Below, piece by piece: positions 23,843 through 31,790 of a stretch of DNA of 64,000 nt. Below the pieces are notes generated by a model, which did no database searches, was not told the DNA's origin, and was given only the letters and a program-made list of their open reading frames with translations. The stretch covers positions 62,001-126,000 of the forward strand of contig JBCBFU010000003.1 of assembly GCA_038527375.1 (NCBI GenBank), written 5' to 3'. Every line of letters starts with the position of its first letter. Position 1 is the stretch's first letter. Made by a program: the position numbers and the translations under genes. The stretch is from Shimia_B sp038527375 (GTDB taxonomy: Bacteria > Pseudomonadota > Alphaproteobacteria > Rhodobacterales > Rhodobacteraceae).

Positions 23843-24987
23843 TCGAGATCGGCGGGCGCGTGTATGGCTGGGGCGACGCAGAGGTCTGGGCGGCCTTGGC
23901 CTTTGGTTTCATTGCCCTTTTGCTGATCCTCGTGCTGCGCAGCATGGGTCGCGCGCAGGCCCCGCTTCAGCATCTGGGCCACCGGGTTCAGGCGCTGTCG
24001 GACGGGCAGCAGCAATTGGCGGGGGGCCTCAACCACGTGGCCGAGGCGCAGGCGGCAAGCCAAGCACATATGGTGCAGTTGATGGAGACGCGGCTGGCGC
24101 AGGTCAGCCAGCAGATGCAGGGCAATCTGGCGACCTCCGCCAAGGCCACGGCTCTGTCCTTGGGAGAGCTGCAACAGAGGCTGAAAACCATTGATAAGGC
24201 TCAGGAAAATATCACCAAGCTGTCGGGCGATGTGCTGTCGTTGCAGGACATTCTCTCCAACAAGCAGACGCGCGGGGCGTTTGGGGAAATCCAGCTGACG
24301 GACATCGTGTCCAAGGCGCTGCCGTCGGACAGCTACAGCCTTCAGGCCACGCTTTCGAACGGGCGGCGGGCGGATTGCCTGATCCATCTGCCGAACCCGC
24401 CGGGGCCGATTGTCGTAGACAGCAAGTTCCCGCTGGAGGCCTATGAGGCGCTCAGGAACGCCACGACGGATTGGGAATTGAACGAGGCGGCCAAGCGGCT
24501 GCGCGGGGACGTAAAGCGCCACATCACCGACATCGCGGAGCGGTATATCCTGGAGGGGGAGACGGCGGATGGCGCGCTGATGTTCTTGCCCTCGGAAGCT
24601 ATCTATGCGGAATTGCACGCGAATTTCCCGGAACTCGTGCGCGAAGGCTTTGCCAAACGTGTCTGGATCGTCAGCCCCACGACCTGCATGGCGACGCTGA
24701 ACACGATGCGCGCGATCCTGAAGGACGCGCGGATGCGGGCGCAGGCGGGGGCGATCCGCAAGGAGCTTGCCGCGCTTTATGCGGACGTGGATCGGCTGGG
24801 CACGCGGGTGGGCAATCTGGACCGGCATTTCCAGCAGGCGTCCAAGGATATCGACGAGATCAAGATCAGCGCGGACAAGGCCGGCAAGCGGGCGCGGCGG
24901 CTAGACAACTTCGATTTCGAGGAGTTGGCAGCGGAGGACCCGCCAGAGCCCTTGCGCGATCCGCCGAGCATCGTGCGGGGCCGTTAA
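23839..24987 (+). CDS. rmuC: DNA recombination protein RmuC
   Basis: A 382-residue protein with an N-terminal membrane anchor (WAALAFGFIALLLILVL), then a coiled-coil stretch (residues ~40-140, rich in Gln/Ala/Leu), then the RmuC nuclease-like core: QTRGAFGEIQL, ADCLIHLPNPPGPIVVDSKFPLEAYEAL, ILEGETADGALMFLPSEAIYAELH and VWIVSPTTCMATLNTMRAIL. RmuC limits DNA inversions and rearrangements. The ATG overlaps the mutL stop (ATGA). Confidence 0.93.
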   Translation: MIEIGGRVYGWGDAEVWAALAFGFIALLLILVLRSMGRAQAPLQHLGHRVQALSDGQQQLAGGLNHVAEAQAASQAHMVQLMETRLAQVSQQMQGNLATSAKATALSLGELQQRLKTIDKAQENITKLSGDVLSLQDILSNKQTRGAFGEIQLTDIVSKALPSDSYSLQATLSNGRRADCLIHLPNPPGPIVVDSKFPLEAYEALRNATTDWELNEAAKRLRGDVKRHITDIAERYILEGETADGALMFLPSEAIYAELHANFPELVREGFAKRVWIVSPTTCMATLNTMRAILKDARMRAQAGAIRKELAALYADVDRLGTRVGNLDRHFQQASKDIDEIKISADKAGKRARRLDNFDFEELAAEDPPEPLRDPPSIVRGR

Positions 24988-25456
24988 CGGTTGGGGCGCG
25001 GCCCTAAAACAGCGATGCACAAGCCGTGCACATTGCGTACACCGGGCGTACACCAAGCGTACATACGCGCGGTGCCCGGCAAAGCGTTAACCTTTGGCGG
25101 GTACGGGCAAGGGGCGGGAACCGAGGCTGTTCACTGGCTAGGTTGGCGAACTGTGTGTTGTGGTCGAGCGGCGCCGTAGACAGTTGCACGGTCAGCCAAA
25201 CCGATGGCCATTCAGACGCAGAACAAGACGATTTGTTTGGCGGTGGCGAGTTCAGCACTTCGCTTAGTTGAAAGATCTGACGCTTGGCTAAGGGGCACGC
25301 GCTTGGATTGACCGCTTTGCGGACAAAGCTGGCGTTCTCATAGGTCGCGCCAATGTCCGCTTTCCCAACTTCGCTTATATTGCAGGCGGTCGTATTTTGA
25401 GCTGATAGAAACATTGGAGGTTTGGCCGTGAACTGAAGCGCAGGTCTTCCATTCTG
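24988..25456. other. Gene-poor intergenic region, 469 bp
   Basis: Between rmuC and the TetR gene I find no credible gene. The longest frame (minus strand, 25004-25414) has no RBS, no recognisable domain and unusual Ser/Cys/Asn composition. The first ~80 bases carry phased repeats (25024-25063). The rest, around 25250-25420, is less GC-rich than the flanks and may be the decayed remains of a coding or repeat element. Confidence 0.5.
25024..25063. repeat. Four 11-bp phased direct repeats
   Basis: GCGTACA occurs at 25035, 25046 and 25057, and a degenerate CCGTGCA at 25024, all exactly 11 bases apart. A spacing of one helical turn places all copies on one face of the DNA, as in multi-site operators or iterons. 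No replication gene is nearby, so a protein-binding array seems likelier. Confidence 0.6.
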
Positions 25457-26074
25457 TCAGCCACTTGCAGCATCGGGCGAGTTTTCCAAAGACAGCGCCC
25501 GGAAACTCGGCCCCATTGCCGCCATGACTTTGATCAGAGCATCCAGTTTTCCATCTATGTCCTCAGGGAGGGTTCCGTCAAAGTGATCCGCGATGGCCAG
25601 TTCAGACAAGCCGTGCACAAGACCCCAGGACAGCATGTCGCCGGTTGAGAGGTTTCCCTTTCCCGAGGCCGTGAACATCGGGATTTTTTTCGATTGCTCG
25701 CGGAGTTCTGGCGCGTTCGGATCAATCTGCCCCTTCGAAAACATCAAGCGAAACAAGTTGGGCTCACGCAGTGCAAACAGGACGTAGCCTTCACCAACCG
25801 CGCGAAACTTCGCCATCTCAGACGGCCCAGCTTGCGCCTGCCTGTCCTCGATTGTCTCGGCCATAAGCGCAAACCCCTTGGCAGCCATCGCGGTTGCGAG
25901 GCTACGCTTGTCCTTAAAGTGGCGAAACGCGGCACCAGGCGAGACCTGCACGGCTTTGGAACAGGCACGCAACGATAGGGAGTCGATTCCCTCTTTCCTG
26001 ACATGGCGCAGCGCTTCGTCAAGGATCGCTTGCCTGAGATCGCCGTGGTGATAGGGTTTCTTTTGTTTATTCAT
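25457..26074 (-). CDS. TetR/AcrR-family transcriptional regulator
   Basis: A 205-residue repressor. The N-terminal HTH spans residues ~8-55 (HGDLRQAILDEALRHVRKEG, LSLRACSKAVQVSPGAAFRHFKDKRSL), and an all-helical ligand-binding domain with WGLVHGLSELAIADHF follows, of the WHG type. It is divergent from the YdhR-like gene. Two copies of a 15-bp operator-like palindrome lie in the 105-base spacer, so it most likely represses both itself and its neighbour. The inducer is unknown. GC content is lower than in the flanking housekeeping genes. Confidence 0.9.
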   Translation of the reverse strand: MNKQKKPYHHGDLRQAILDEALRHVRKEGIDSLSLRACSKAVQVSPGAAFRHFKDKRSLATAMAAKGFALMAETIEDRQAQAGPSEMAKFRAVGEGYVLFALREPNLFRLMFSKGQIDPNAPELREQSKKIPMFTASGKGNLSTGDMLSWGLVHGLSELAIADHFDGTLPEDIDGKLDALIKVMAAMGPSFRALSLENSPDAASG

Positions 26075-26093
26075 AACGCTTTATCCATTTTTT

Positions 26094-26160
26094 GTGATCA
26101 TTGATTACATTTTTCGTTGACCGGAGCAAGGCCTTCAGGCATTAAGTAATCAATGATCAC
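26094..26160. promoter_or_regulatory. Twin TetR operator sites
   Basis: GTGATCATTGATTAC at 26094-26108 and its exact reverse complement GTAATCAATGATCAC at 26146-26160. Each is itself a 15-bp pseudo-palindrome (GTGATCA-T-TGATTAC, one mismatch). They lie 52 bases apart, one near each divergent gene. This is strong evidence for binding of the TetR dimer to two sites. Confidence 0.85.
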
Positions 26161-26179
26161 ATAAATCTGGAGAAGTCCA

Positions 26180-26695
26180 ATGTTCAACACAATCATCATC
26201 GCAGCCGCAGCAACCGCAATCGTCGCCACAGCAGGCGCTTTTGGACTGGCAGCAAACGCGCCCGAGAAAACCATTGAACAATCATTCGTAGAGCGGATGG
26301 CAAATGGCGGCGCAACGCTGGCCATGCGCGGCATCGCTGCCGGGTACTACGCAAAGTCCGGCGTTGCCGTGCAGGAGGCAGAAGGCAAACCTGTCATGCT
26401 GCAAGTGAACTTCACCGTGGTGCAGGACCACGCGACATTCGTTGAAGATATGGATGGGTTTGCCCCCTTCTTGTCCCACGTGCCTGGCCTCGAGTGGAAG
26501 CTGTGGAGCTATGACCCAGAAACGGGTGAAGGCAATGGAACATACCTGTTCGAAACGCGCGCGCACGTCGACATGTATCTGAGTGAGGTGCTGCCGGTGG
26601 GCATGATGAATGACCCGCGTTTGGCTGATATGCAGATCAAAGTCCTCGATGTCCTGACCGGCCCATCCACTGTCACGCGCGCAGTGTCGTCGTAG
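26180..26695 (+). CDS. Exported YdhR-like monooxygenase-fold protein
   Basis: A 171-residue protein with an N-terminal hydrophobic segment (MFNTIIIAAAATAIVATAGAF) that suggests export or membrane anchoring. The C-terminal ~95 residues resemble the YdhR putative monooxygenase family of ferredoxin-like dimeric alpha/beta-barrel fold: MLQVNFTV, GLEWKLWSYDPETGEGNGTYLFETRAHVDMYLS. Cytoplasmic YdhR lacks the N-terminal extension, so this variant is unusual. It is divergent from, and presumably repressed by, the TetR regulator. GGAG lies before the ATG. Confidence 0.75.
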   Translation: MFNTIIIAAAATAIVATAGAFGLAANAPEKTIEQSFVERMANGGATLAMRGIAAGYYAKSGVAVQEAEGKPVMLQVNFTVVQDHATFVEDMDGFAPFLSHVPGLEWKLWSYDPETGEGNGTYLFETRAHVDMYLSEVLPVGMMNDPRLADMQIKVLDVLTGPSTVTRAVSS

Positions 26696-26719
26696 ATTGT
26701 CCCCCCTAAGAAAGAGAAC

Positions 26720-26745
26720 GGTGCCGACTGATGTCAGTCGACACC
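26720..26745 (+). terminator. Hairpin downstream of the YdhR-like gene
   Basis: GGTGCCGACTGA at 26720-26731 pairs with TCAGTCGACACC at 26734-26745 with one mismatch and a 2-base gap. No T-run follows, so it may be a weak terminator or an mRNA 3' stabiliser. The remaining ~185 bases up to the chrR terminator show nothing else. Confidence 0.5.
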
Positions 26746-26932
26746 GAATGGGTCATTCGATTTGGAGGCACAAACCAATAGCAAAACTCGGTGGGGTCTC
26801 GCCCAGACTTTTGACTAAAGCCAAAGGAAGAAGACCTTCGTGTAAACTGCAGCATCAAGCAGTTTGGGCTCGAAGCCGCCGTTCCCTGCGTCGCTGAGAA
26901 GTTCGCTCTTCGGGTCGACCGTTAGAAAGCAA

Positions 26933-26956
26933 AACCCCGGCGCGAGGTCCGGGGTT
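26933..26956 (-). terminator. Intrinsic terminator of rpoE-chrR
   Basis: AACCCCGG at 26933-26940 and CCGGGGTT at 26949-26956 form a perfect 8-bp stem. On the minus strand it is followed by TTGCTTTC, shortly downstream of the chrR stop. Confidence 0.8.
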
Positions 26957-26984
26957 CTCAATTTCTGTGCTGCAAATCCGCCGC

Positions 26985-27635
26985 TCAGATCCGCAAGAAC
27001 GGTTGCGCCACGCGAGGGATCAGGCTGTTGAATTTCAACGGCGCGTCGGTTGCGGCGAGGCAGATGCAATCCTCGCCGATATCCGCGATTGGCGTGTGTT
27101 CGAGGTCTTCGTTGGCGATCTCGATGTCGCCGCGCGCAAAGCGGTCGTCTTCGTCGAGGAACGCGCCTTGGAGGACGAGTGTCAGTTCCGTGCCCTGGTG
27201 GCCGTGGTCGGGGACCTCGCAGCCTGCCGGGATGTGCAGCAGGCGGACGCTGGCGTCCTTGGACGTGGGCAGGATCGCCTGACGCACGCCATTGCCAACG
27301 CGGCGCCATTTCACCTTGTCGATATCGCCACCAACGTAGTCCTGAACCGGGCCGGGGAGGACGCCGCCCTTGGGCTGCATCACCGTCTTGATCGGATCTT
27401 TGGGGTGCTGGCTGATGAGTTTCAGCGTGGCCTCTAGCGCGCCATCGGACAGGGGCACTTCGGCGGCATCATTCAGAAGCGCGCCGCCCACGGCGTCGAA
27501 GCTGTGCATACGGGCGCGGCATTCGTCGCACATGGAGATATGCGTGGCGACCACGAGGTTGAACGCCTCCGGCAGGGTGCCGGCGGAGTAGGCCATCAGG
27601 AGTTCGTCCGTGAGATGATGTTTAATGTCTGTCAT
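26985..27635 (-). CDS. chrR: ChrR-type zinc anti-sigma factor (cupin)
   Basis: A 216-residue anti-sigma factor that binds and inhibits RpoE and releases it after singlet oxygen. The N-terminal zinc anti-sigma domain keeps the ligand pattern: an early HH pair, then THISMCDEC. The C-terminal cupin has PDHGHQGTELTLVLQGAF and LEHTP, the second zinc site. It aligns closely with R. sphaeroides ChrR, down to CICLAATDAPLKFNS near the end. The start at 27635 matches the family N-terminus; an ATG four codons earlier overlaps the rpoE stop as ATGA and is also possible. An intrinsic terminator follows. Confidence 0.93.
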   Translation of the reverse strand: MTDIKHHLTDELLMAYSAGTLPEAFNLVVATHISMCDECRARMHSFDAVGGALLNDAAEVPLSDGALEATLKLISQHPKDPIKTVMQPKGGVLPGPVQDYVGGDIDKVKWRRVGNGVRQAILPTSKDASVRLLHIPAGCEVPDHGHQGTELTLVLQGAFLDEDDRFARGDIEIANEDLEHTPIADIGEDCICLAATDAPLKFNSLIPRVAQPFLRI

Positions 27636-27643
27636 CGGTCTCT

Positions 27644-28195
27644 TCATGTCATCGCATGGCGCAAGCGGTCCAGCGCCAATCTGATGCGGGATTTGATCGT
27701 GCCGAGCGGTAGTCCCGTCTCCGCGGCAATCTCAGAATGGCTGAGATCCCCGAAATAGGCCCGTTCGATCAGCACCCGCTGTTTCTCTGGCAGCTCGGCA
27801 ATTGCGCGAGCCAGTTGATCACTCTCCTGTTGCAGGGCCATGGACTCTTCTTGGTCCGGCTCGGCTTCGGGGCCCCAAAAGACCTCCTCAGGTTCCGGGC
27901 GCCGCTGTTTCCGAAGCGCGTCGATCGACCTGTTCCGGGCGATCGTGAATATCCATGTTGCGGCCGACGCGCGGGTCGGGTCGAACATGTGCGCCTTCGT
28001 CCACAGGGTGGCCATCACCTCCTGCGCTGTTTCTTCTGCCGAGGCCGCGTCGGCCCCGGACTTCATCAAGAACGCCTTCACCCGCGGGGCGAAATGCTGA
28101 AACAGGGCTGCGAATGCCGCCTTGTCCTGCCGTTCGTGGATGGCCTTGATATGGCCGGCCCACGCCGCGCGTGTTGTGTCGTCCTGTACGTTCAC
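27644..28195 (-). CDS. rpoE: Singlet-oxygen-response ECF sigma factor RpoE
   Basis: A ~183-residue ECF sigma factor very like R. sphaeroides RpoE: region 2 FQHFAPRVKAFLMKSGADAASAEE and ATWIFTIARNRSIDALRKQ, then PEPEEVFWGPEAEPDQ, and region 4 LIERAYFGDLSHSEIAAETGLPLGTIKSRIRLALDRLRH. The frame extends to an ATG at 28312, but a good RpoE-type promoter puts the transcription start at about that point, and the family N-terminus aligns from the GTG at 28195, so I prefer the GTG. It is coupled to chrR through ATGA. Confidence 0.9.
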   Translation of the reverse strand: MNVQDDTTRAAWAGHIKAIHERQDKAAFAALFQHFAPRVKAFLMKSGADAASAEETAQEVMATLWTKAHMFDPTRASAATWIFTIARNRSIDALRKQRRPEPEEVFWGPEAEPDQEESMALQQESDQLARAIAELPEKQRVLIERAYFGDLSHSEIAAETGLPLGTIKSRIRLALDRLRHAMT

Positions 28196-28316
28196 TATCT
28201 GCTGCCGTGCATCTGGGGTGTCAGCTTTGCCTGTCAAGGCGCTGACAACACCATAAGACACTTCCTTGCGCGACGCACGGGATTCGTCTTTGAGTGGCAC
28301 AGACGTGTACATGACA

Positions 28317-28346
28317 CATCTACGGGCGAGGGGTTTTAGTGGATCA
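28317..28346 (-). promoter_or_regulatory. Candidate RpoE-dependent promoter of rpoE-chrR
   Basis: Read on the minus strand, TGATCC (28346-28341) is followed after 18 bases by TAGATG (28322-28317). This fits the RpoE promoter of R. sphaeroides (TGATCC at -35, TA-rich -10) and implies positive autoregulation. Confidence 0.65.
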
Positions 28347-28381
28347 CGGCATACAAAAGTTTTTTTCGCGGGCGTGGAAAC

Positions 28382-28411
28382 TCATCCACCGGGCCGCGCG
28401 GGCCGTACCTA
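28382..28411 (+). promoter_or_regulatory. Candidate RpoE-dependent promoter of the FAD-oxidoreductase operon
   Basis: TCATCC at 28382-28387 and TACCTA at 28406-28411 are separated by 18 bases. The -35 differs from TGATCC at one base. The position, 52 bases before the first gene of a known RpoE target operon, supports it. Confidence 0.45.
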
Positions 28412-28462
28412 CTGCCAAACACATGAACACGACCCAAGACATCACCCTGAGGACGCGCCTGA

Positions 28463-29752
28463 ATGCCATTTGAACGCCGGACCCATGCCCCCAAACGTAT
28501 TGCAGTGATCGGCGGGGGTATCTCTGGGATGAGTGCGGCCCACATGTTGTCCAACAGCAATGCGGTCGTTTTGTTCGAAGCCGAAGGCCGGTTGGGCGGC
28601 CATGCGCGCACCGTGCATGTGGGAGAACAGCCTGTGGATACAGGGTTTTTGGTGTTCAACTACCACAACTACCCGCATCTGACGGCGCTCTTTCACGAGC
28701 TGGCCGTGCCGGTCGAGATGAGCGACATGAGCTTTGGCTGTTCGATTGGCGGCGGGTGGCTGGAGTACGGGATCCTCGCCCGGTCCGCGATCTTTGCGCA
28801 GAAGCGAAACATCCTGCGGCCCAAGTTCATCCGGATGCTGCGGGATATGCTGCGGTTTGGTCGTGAGGCCGGACAATTTGTTGGCGATACCGACATGACC
28901 GTGGGCGAATTGATCGAGGTTATGGGGCTGAGCGACTGGTTCCGGGACTATTATCTGCTGCCAATGTCCGGCGCGATTTGGTCGACGCCTTGCAGCAGAA
29001 TTCAGGATTTCCCGGCGCACGCGCTGGTGCAGTTCTTCGACAATCACCGTCTGTTGTCGGATGGCGGGCAGCATGACTGGTACACGGTCAAAGGCGGGTC
29101 GATCGAGTATGTGAGCCGTCTGGAGCGGCACATGCGCAGCGCGGGTGTCGACATCCGTCTGGGCGCGGCGACCCAGTCGGTCCGCCGGACCCTGACCGGG
29201 GTCGAGGTCAAGACGTGGGGCGGCGATTGGGAGCCCTTTGACGAGGTCGTCTTTGCCACCCATTCCGATGACAGCCTGTCGATGCTGGCAGACCCAAGCG
29301 CGCAGGAACGCGCGGCGTTGGGCGCGGTGGCGTATCAGCCGAACGAAGGCGTCCTGCATTCCGACCCGGTGACCATGCCCCGGCGCAAGGCGGCTTGGGC
29401 CAGCTGGAACTACACCGAGGCCAAGGGCCGGACGAGCGATGTGATCGACCTGACCTATTGGATCAACCTGCTGCAGAATATTCCGGGCGATCAGCAGTAT
29501 TTCGTGACGCTGAACGCCCAGCAGGAGATCCGCGAGGAGTTGATCCACGACACCTATACCTTCCGCCATCCGGTCTTTGATGCCGCAGCCTTGGCCGCGC
29601 AGCAGCAGGTGCGCGGCTTCAACGGCGCGCAAGGCACGTGGTTCTGTGGCGCGTGGATGAAGAACGGGTTCCACGAGGACGGGATTTCGAGCGCGGTGGA
29701 CGTGGTCGAGGCGCTGACCACCCGTGCGGCGGCACCGGTGGCGGCCCAGTGA
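28463..29752 (+). CDS. FAD-dependent amine-oxidase-like oxidoreductase of RpoE regulon
   Basis: A 429-residue flavoprotein. The FAD dinucleotide motif is IAVIGGGISGMSAAHML (residues ~12-28), followed by the amine-oxidase signature EAEGRLGGHARTV. The C-terminal FAD site is WFCGAWMKNGFHEDGISSA. It corresponds to the first gene (RSP_1091-type) of the R. sphaeroides operon adjacent to rpoE, whose products are linked to unusual or furan fatty acid formation and to singlet-oxygen-triggered ChrR turnover. It probably oxidises or desaturates an acyl chain. It overlaps the next gene by 4 bases. Confidence 0.88.
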   Translation: MPFERRTHAPKRIAVIGGGISGMSAAHMLSNSNAVVLFEAEGRLGGHARTVHVGEQPVDTGFLVFNYHNYPHLTALFHELAVPVEMSDMSFGCSIGGGWLEYGILARSAIFAQKRNILRPKFIRMLRDMLRFGREAGQFVGDTDMTVGELIEVMGLSDWFRDYYLLPMSGAIWSTPCSRIQDFPAHALVQFFDNHRLLSDGGQHDWYTVKGGSIEYVSRLERHMRSAGVDIRLGAATQSVRRTLTGVEVKTWGGDWEPFDEVVFATHSDDSLSMLADPSAQERAALGAVAYQPNEGVLHSDPVTMPRRKAAWASWNYTEAKGRTSDVIDLTYWINLLQNIPGDQQYFVTLNAQQEIREELIHDTYTFRHPVFDAAALAAQQQVRGFNGAQGTWFCGAWMKNGFHEDGISSAVDVVEALTTRAAAPVAAQ

Positions 29753-30507
29753 CACAGGTCGATCATATCGCGGGCCAGACCTATCACGGGCGCCGGGGCG
29801 ATATCCGCAACGCGTTTCGCTATTCCATCGACTATGTGTTGCTGGATGCCGAGGCTGCGCCGCGCACGCCGGCGCTGTTTTCGCGCAATGGGCGCAACGC
29901 GGCGAGCCTGATGGACAGCGATCACGGCGGGGCACCGGGCGAAGGACGCGGGGCCGCGTGGGTGCGGGAGGTTCTGGCCGCACATGATTTGCCCGACCCT
30001 GCCAAGATCGAGCTTTTGGCGCAGCCGCGCATTCTGGGTCACGTGTTCAACCCGGTGTCGTTCTGGCTGTGCCGGGATGACGAGGGTGTCCTGCGCGTGG
30101 TGATTGCGGAGGTGACGAACACCTTTGGCGACCGGCATTCCTACCTGTGTTACCGGGATGATCTGGCCGCGCTCACCCGCGAGATCGAGGTTGAGGCGGT
30201 CAAGGTGATGCATGTGTCGCCGTTTCAGCCCATCGCGGGCGGATATAGGTTCCGGTTCGACATTCAAGACGATCACGTTGGGGTCTGGATCAACTATCAG
30301 ACCGGCAATCAGGGATTGGTCGCGACATTGACCGGTGCGCGGACACCCCTGACGAATGGCGGTTTGCTGCGGGCCATGATGCGCCGTCCGCTGGGATCGC
30401 GGCGCGTGCTGGCATTGATCCATTGGCAGGCACTCAAGCTGTGGTGGAAGGGGGCGAAATATCGTCCGCAACCCACCCCGCCTGCCGCCGAGGTCAGCCG
30501 CGGCTGA
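29749..30507 (+). CDS. DUF1365 protein of RpoE regulon
   Basis: A 252-residue DUF1365 protein: VDHIAGQTYHGRRGDIRNAFRYSIDYVLLD at the start, then LLAQPRILGHVFNPVSFWLC and VTNTFGDRHSYL, then KVMHVSPFQP and RFRFDIQDD. DUF1365 genes regularly accompany FAD oxidoreductases and cyclopropane-synthase-like methyltransferases in lipid-modification clusters. It is equivalent to RSP_1090 in R. sphaeroides. The start is the GTG within GTGA overlapping the previous stop, rejecting a longer frame inside the oxidoreductase gene. Confidence 0.9.
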   Translation: MTQVDHIAGQTYHGRRGDIRNAFRYSIDYVLLDAEAAPRTPALFSRNGRNAASLMDSDHGGAPGEGRGAAWVREVLAAHDLPDPAKIELLAQPRILGHVFNPVSFWLCRDDEGVLRVVIAEVTNTFGDRHSYLCYRDDLAALTREIEVEAVKVMHVSPFQPIAGGYRFRFDIQDDHVGVWINYQTGNQGLVATLTGARTPLTNGGLLRAMMRRPLGSRRVLALIHWQALKLWWKGAKYRPQPTPPAAEVSRG

Positions 30508-30514
30508 GTGTGAG

Positions 30515-31789
30515 ATGATGGCAACCACATCGCAGGTGCAGACAGGAGACACGTCAAACGGGACGATGGGGCGTGATCGCCTGTGGTCGTTCACCCTGTT
30601 TGGCGCAATCCTCGCTGCTGCGGGGCTGCCGATCTACATCTACGCGCCGCCGTTTTATGCGGAAACCTACGGCGTCTCCCTGACCGGGATCGCGGCAGTT
30701 TTGTTCTGGCTGAGGCTGTTTGATGCGGTGCAGGACCCTGCCCTTGGTTGGCTGTCAGAGCGGTTGGGTGCACGGCGCGGGATTGCGGTGGCGCTGGGCG
30801 CGAGCGTGCTGGCGCTGTCGATGGTGGGGCTGTTTGCGGTGACGCCGCCGGTGGCGCCGCTTTTGTGGTTTGCGATCACGATCACGGGGCTGTTTAGCGC
30901 GTTCAGTTTCCTCAACATCAACTTCTACGCGCAAGGCGTGACCAAAAGCACCGAGATCCGGGGCGGGCATGTCCGGCTGGGCGCGTGGCGCGAGGGTGGG
31001 GCGCTGTTGGGTGTGTGTATTGCGGCCGTCGCCCCCACGGCGTTGATGGGTGTGGTGGATGCGCCTTTTGCGACCTTTGCCTTTGGCTTTCTTGCCGTTG
31101 TCGTGATCGCGGCGGTGGCCATGGCGCCCGAATGGCGCGGGCGGGTCGATGCGGATGCCACGCCCATGCGCGACATTCTGGGCGACAGCACGGCGCGCCG
31201 TTTGCTGATCCTTGCGCTGGTGAACGCGACCCCGCTGGCGGTGTCGTCGACCATGTTCCTGTTTTATGTCGAAAGCCGGCTGGACAGCCCAGGCTGGGAA
31301 GGTCCGCTGTTGGTGGCGTTCTTTCTGGCGGGGGCCGTCACGGCGCCGTTCTGGTCACGGGCGGCGGCGCGGTTCGGGGCGAAACCTGTCCTGCTCTTTG
31401 CGATGGTCAGCGCGATTGCGGCCTTCGGCTGTACCCTGTTTCTGGGTCCCGGGGACGCGGCGATCTTTGCCGTGATCTGCCTGTTTTCCGGTGCGACAAT
31501 AGGAGCGGACCTTGTTCTGCTCCCTGCCCTGTTCTCGGCCCGGATGGCCGCTATCTCCCCCAATGGAGGACAGGGGTTTGGCCTGTGGTCTTTGGTGTCC
31601 AAAGCGACGCTGGCCATTGCCGCAATTGTTCTTCTACCGCTTCTCGATGCCTCGGGGTTTGAAGCGGGGTCCGCAACACAGACGCCCGAGGCCGAACGAC
31701 TTTTGACGATACTCTACGCGTTGGTTCCCTGCGCGTTGAAACTGTGTGCGATTGCTATCCTGCTGCGCACCGACCTCAAGGAGGTTTGA
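30515..31789 (+). CDS. MFS transporter, GPH sugar:cation symporter type
   Basis: A 424-residue membrane protein with about 12 hydrophobic helices. Features of the GPH family are LPIYIYAPPFYAETYGVSLTGIAAVLFWLRLFDAVQDPALGWLSERLGARRG at the N-terminus (the D-x-x-x-D-P loop motif) and the DLVLLPALFSARMA segment late in the chain. It corresponds to RSP_1089 in the R. sphaeroides RpoE operon. Its substrate is unknown; in this context it may move a lipid precursor rather than a sugar. The gene is 7 bases after DUF1365. Confidence 0.88.
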   Translation: MMATTSQVQTGDTSNGTMGRDRLWSFTLFGAILAAAGLPIYIYAPPFYAETYGVSLTGIAAVLFWLRLFDAVQDPALGWLSERLGARRGIAVALGASVLALSMVGLFAVTPPVAPLLWFAITITGLFSAFSFLNINFYAQGVTKSTEIRGGHVRLGAWREGGALLGVCIAAVAPTALMGVVDAPFATFAFGFLAVVVIAAVAMAPEWRGRVDADATPMRDILGDSTARRLLILALVNATPLAVSSTMFLFYVESRLDSPGWEGPLLVAFFLAGAVTAPFWSRAAARFGAKPVLLFAMVSAIAAFGCTLFLGPGDAAIFAVICLFSGATIGADLVLLPALFSARMAAISPNGGQGFGLWSLVSKATLAIAAIVLLPLLDASGFEAGSATQTPEAERLLTILYALVPCALKLCAIAILLRTDLKEV

Positions 31790-31790
31790 G

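Noticed and set aside
25024..25063. Plasmid-type iteron origin
   Set aside because: The 11-bp phased repeats lack a neighbouring replication initiator or partition genes, so an origin call is not supported.
25004..25414. 136-codon minus-strand frame in the rmuC-tetR spacer
   Set aside because: No RBS, no domain and odd composition; at most a decayed fragment, so described as intergenic.
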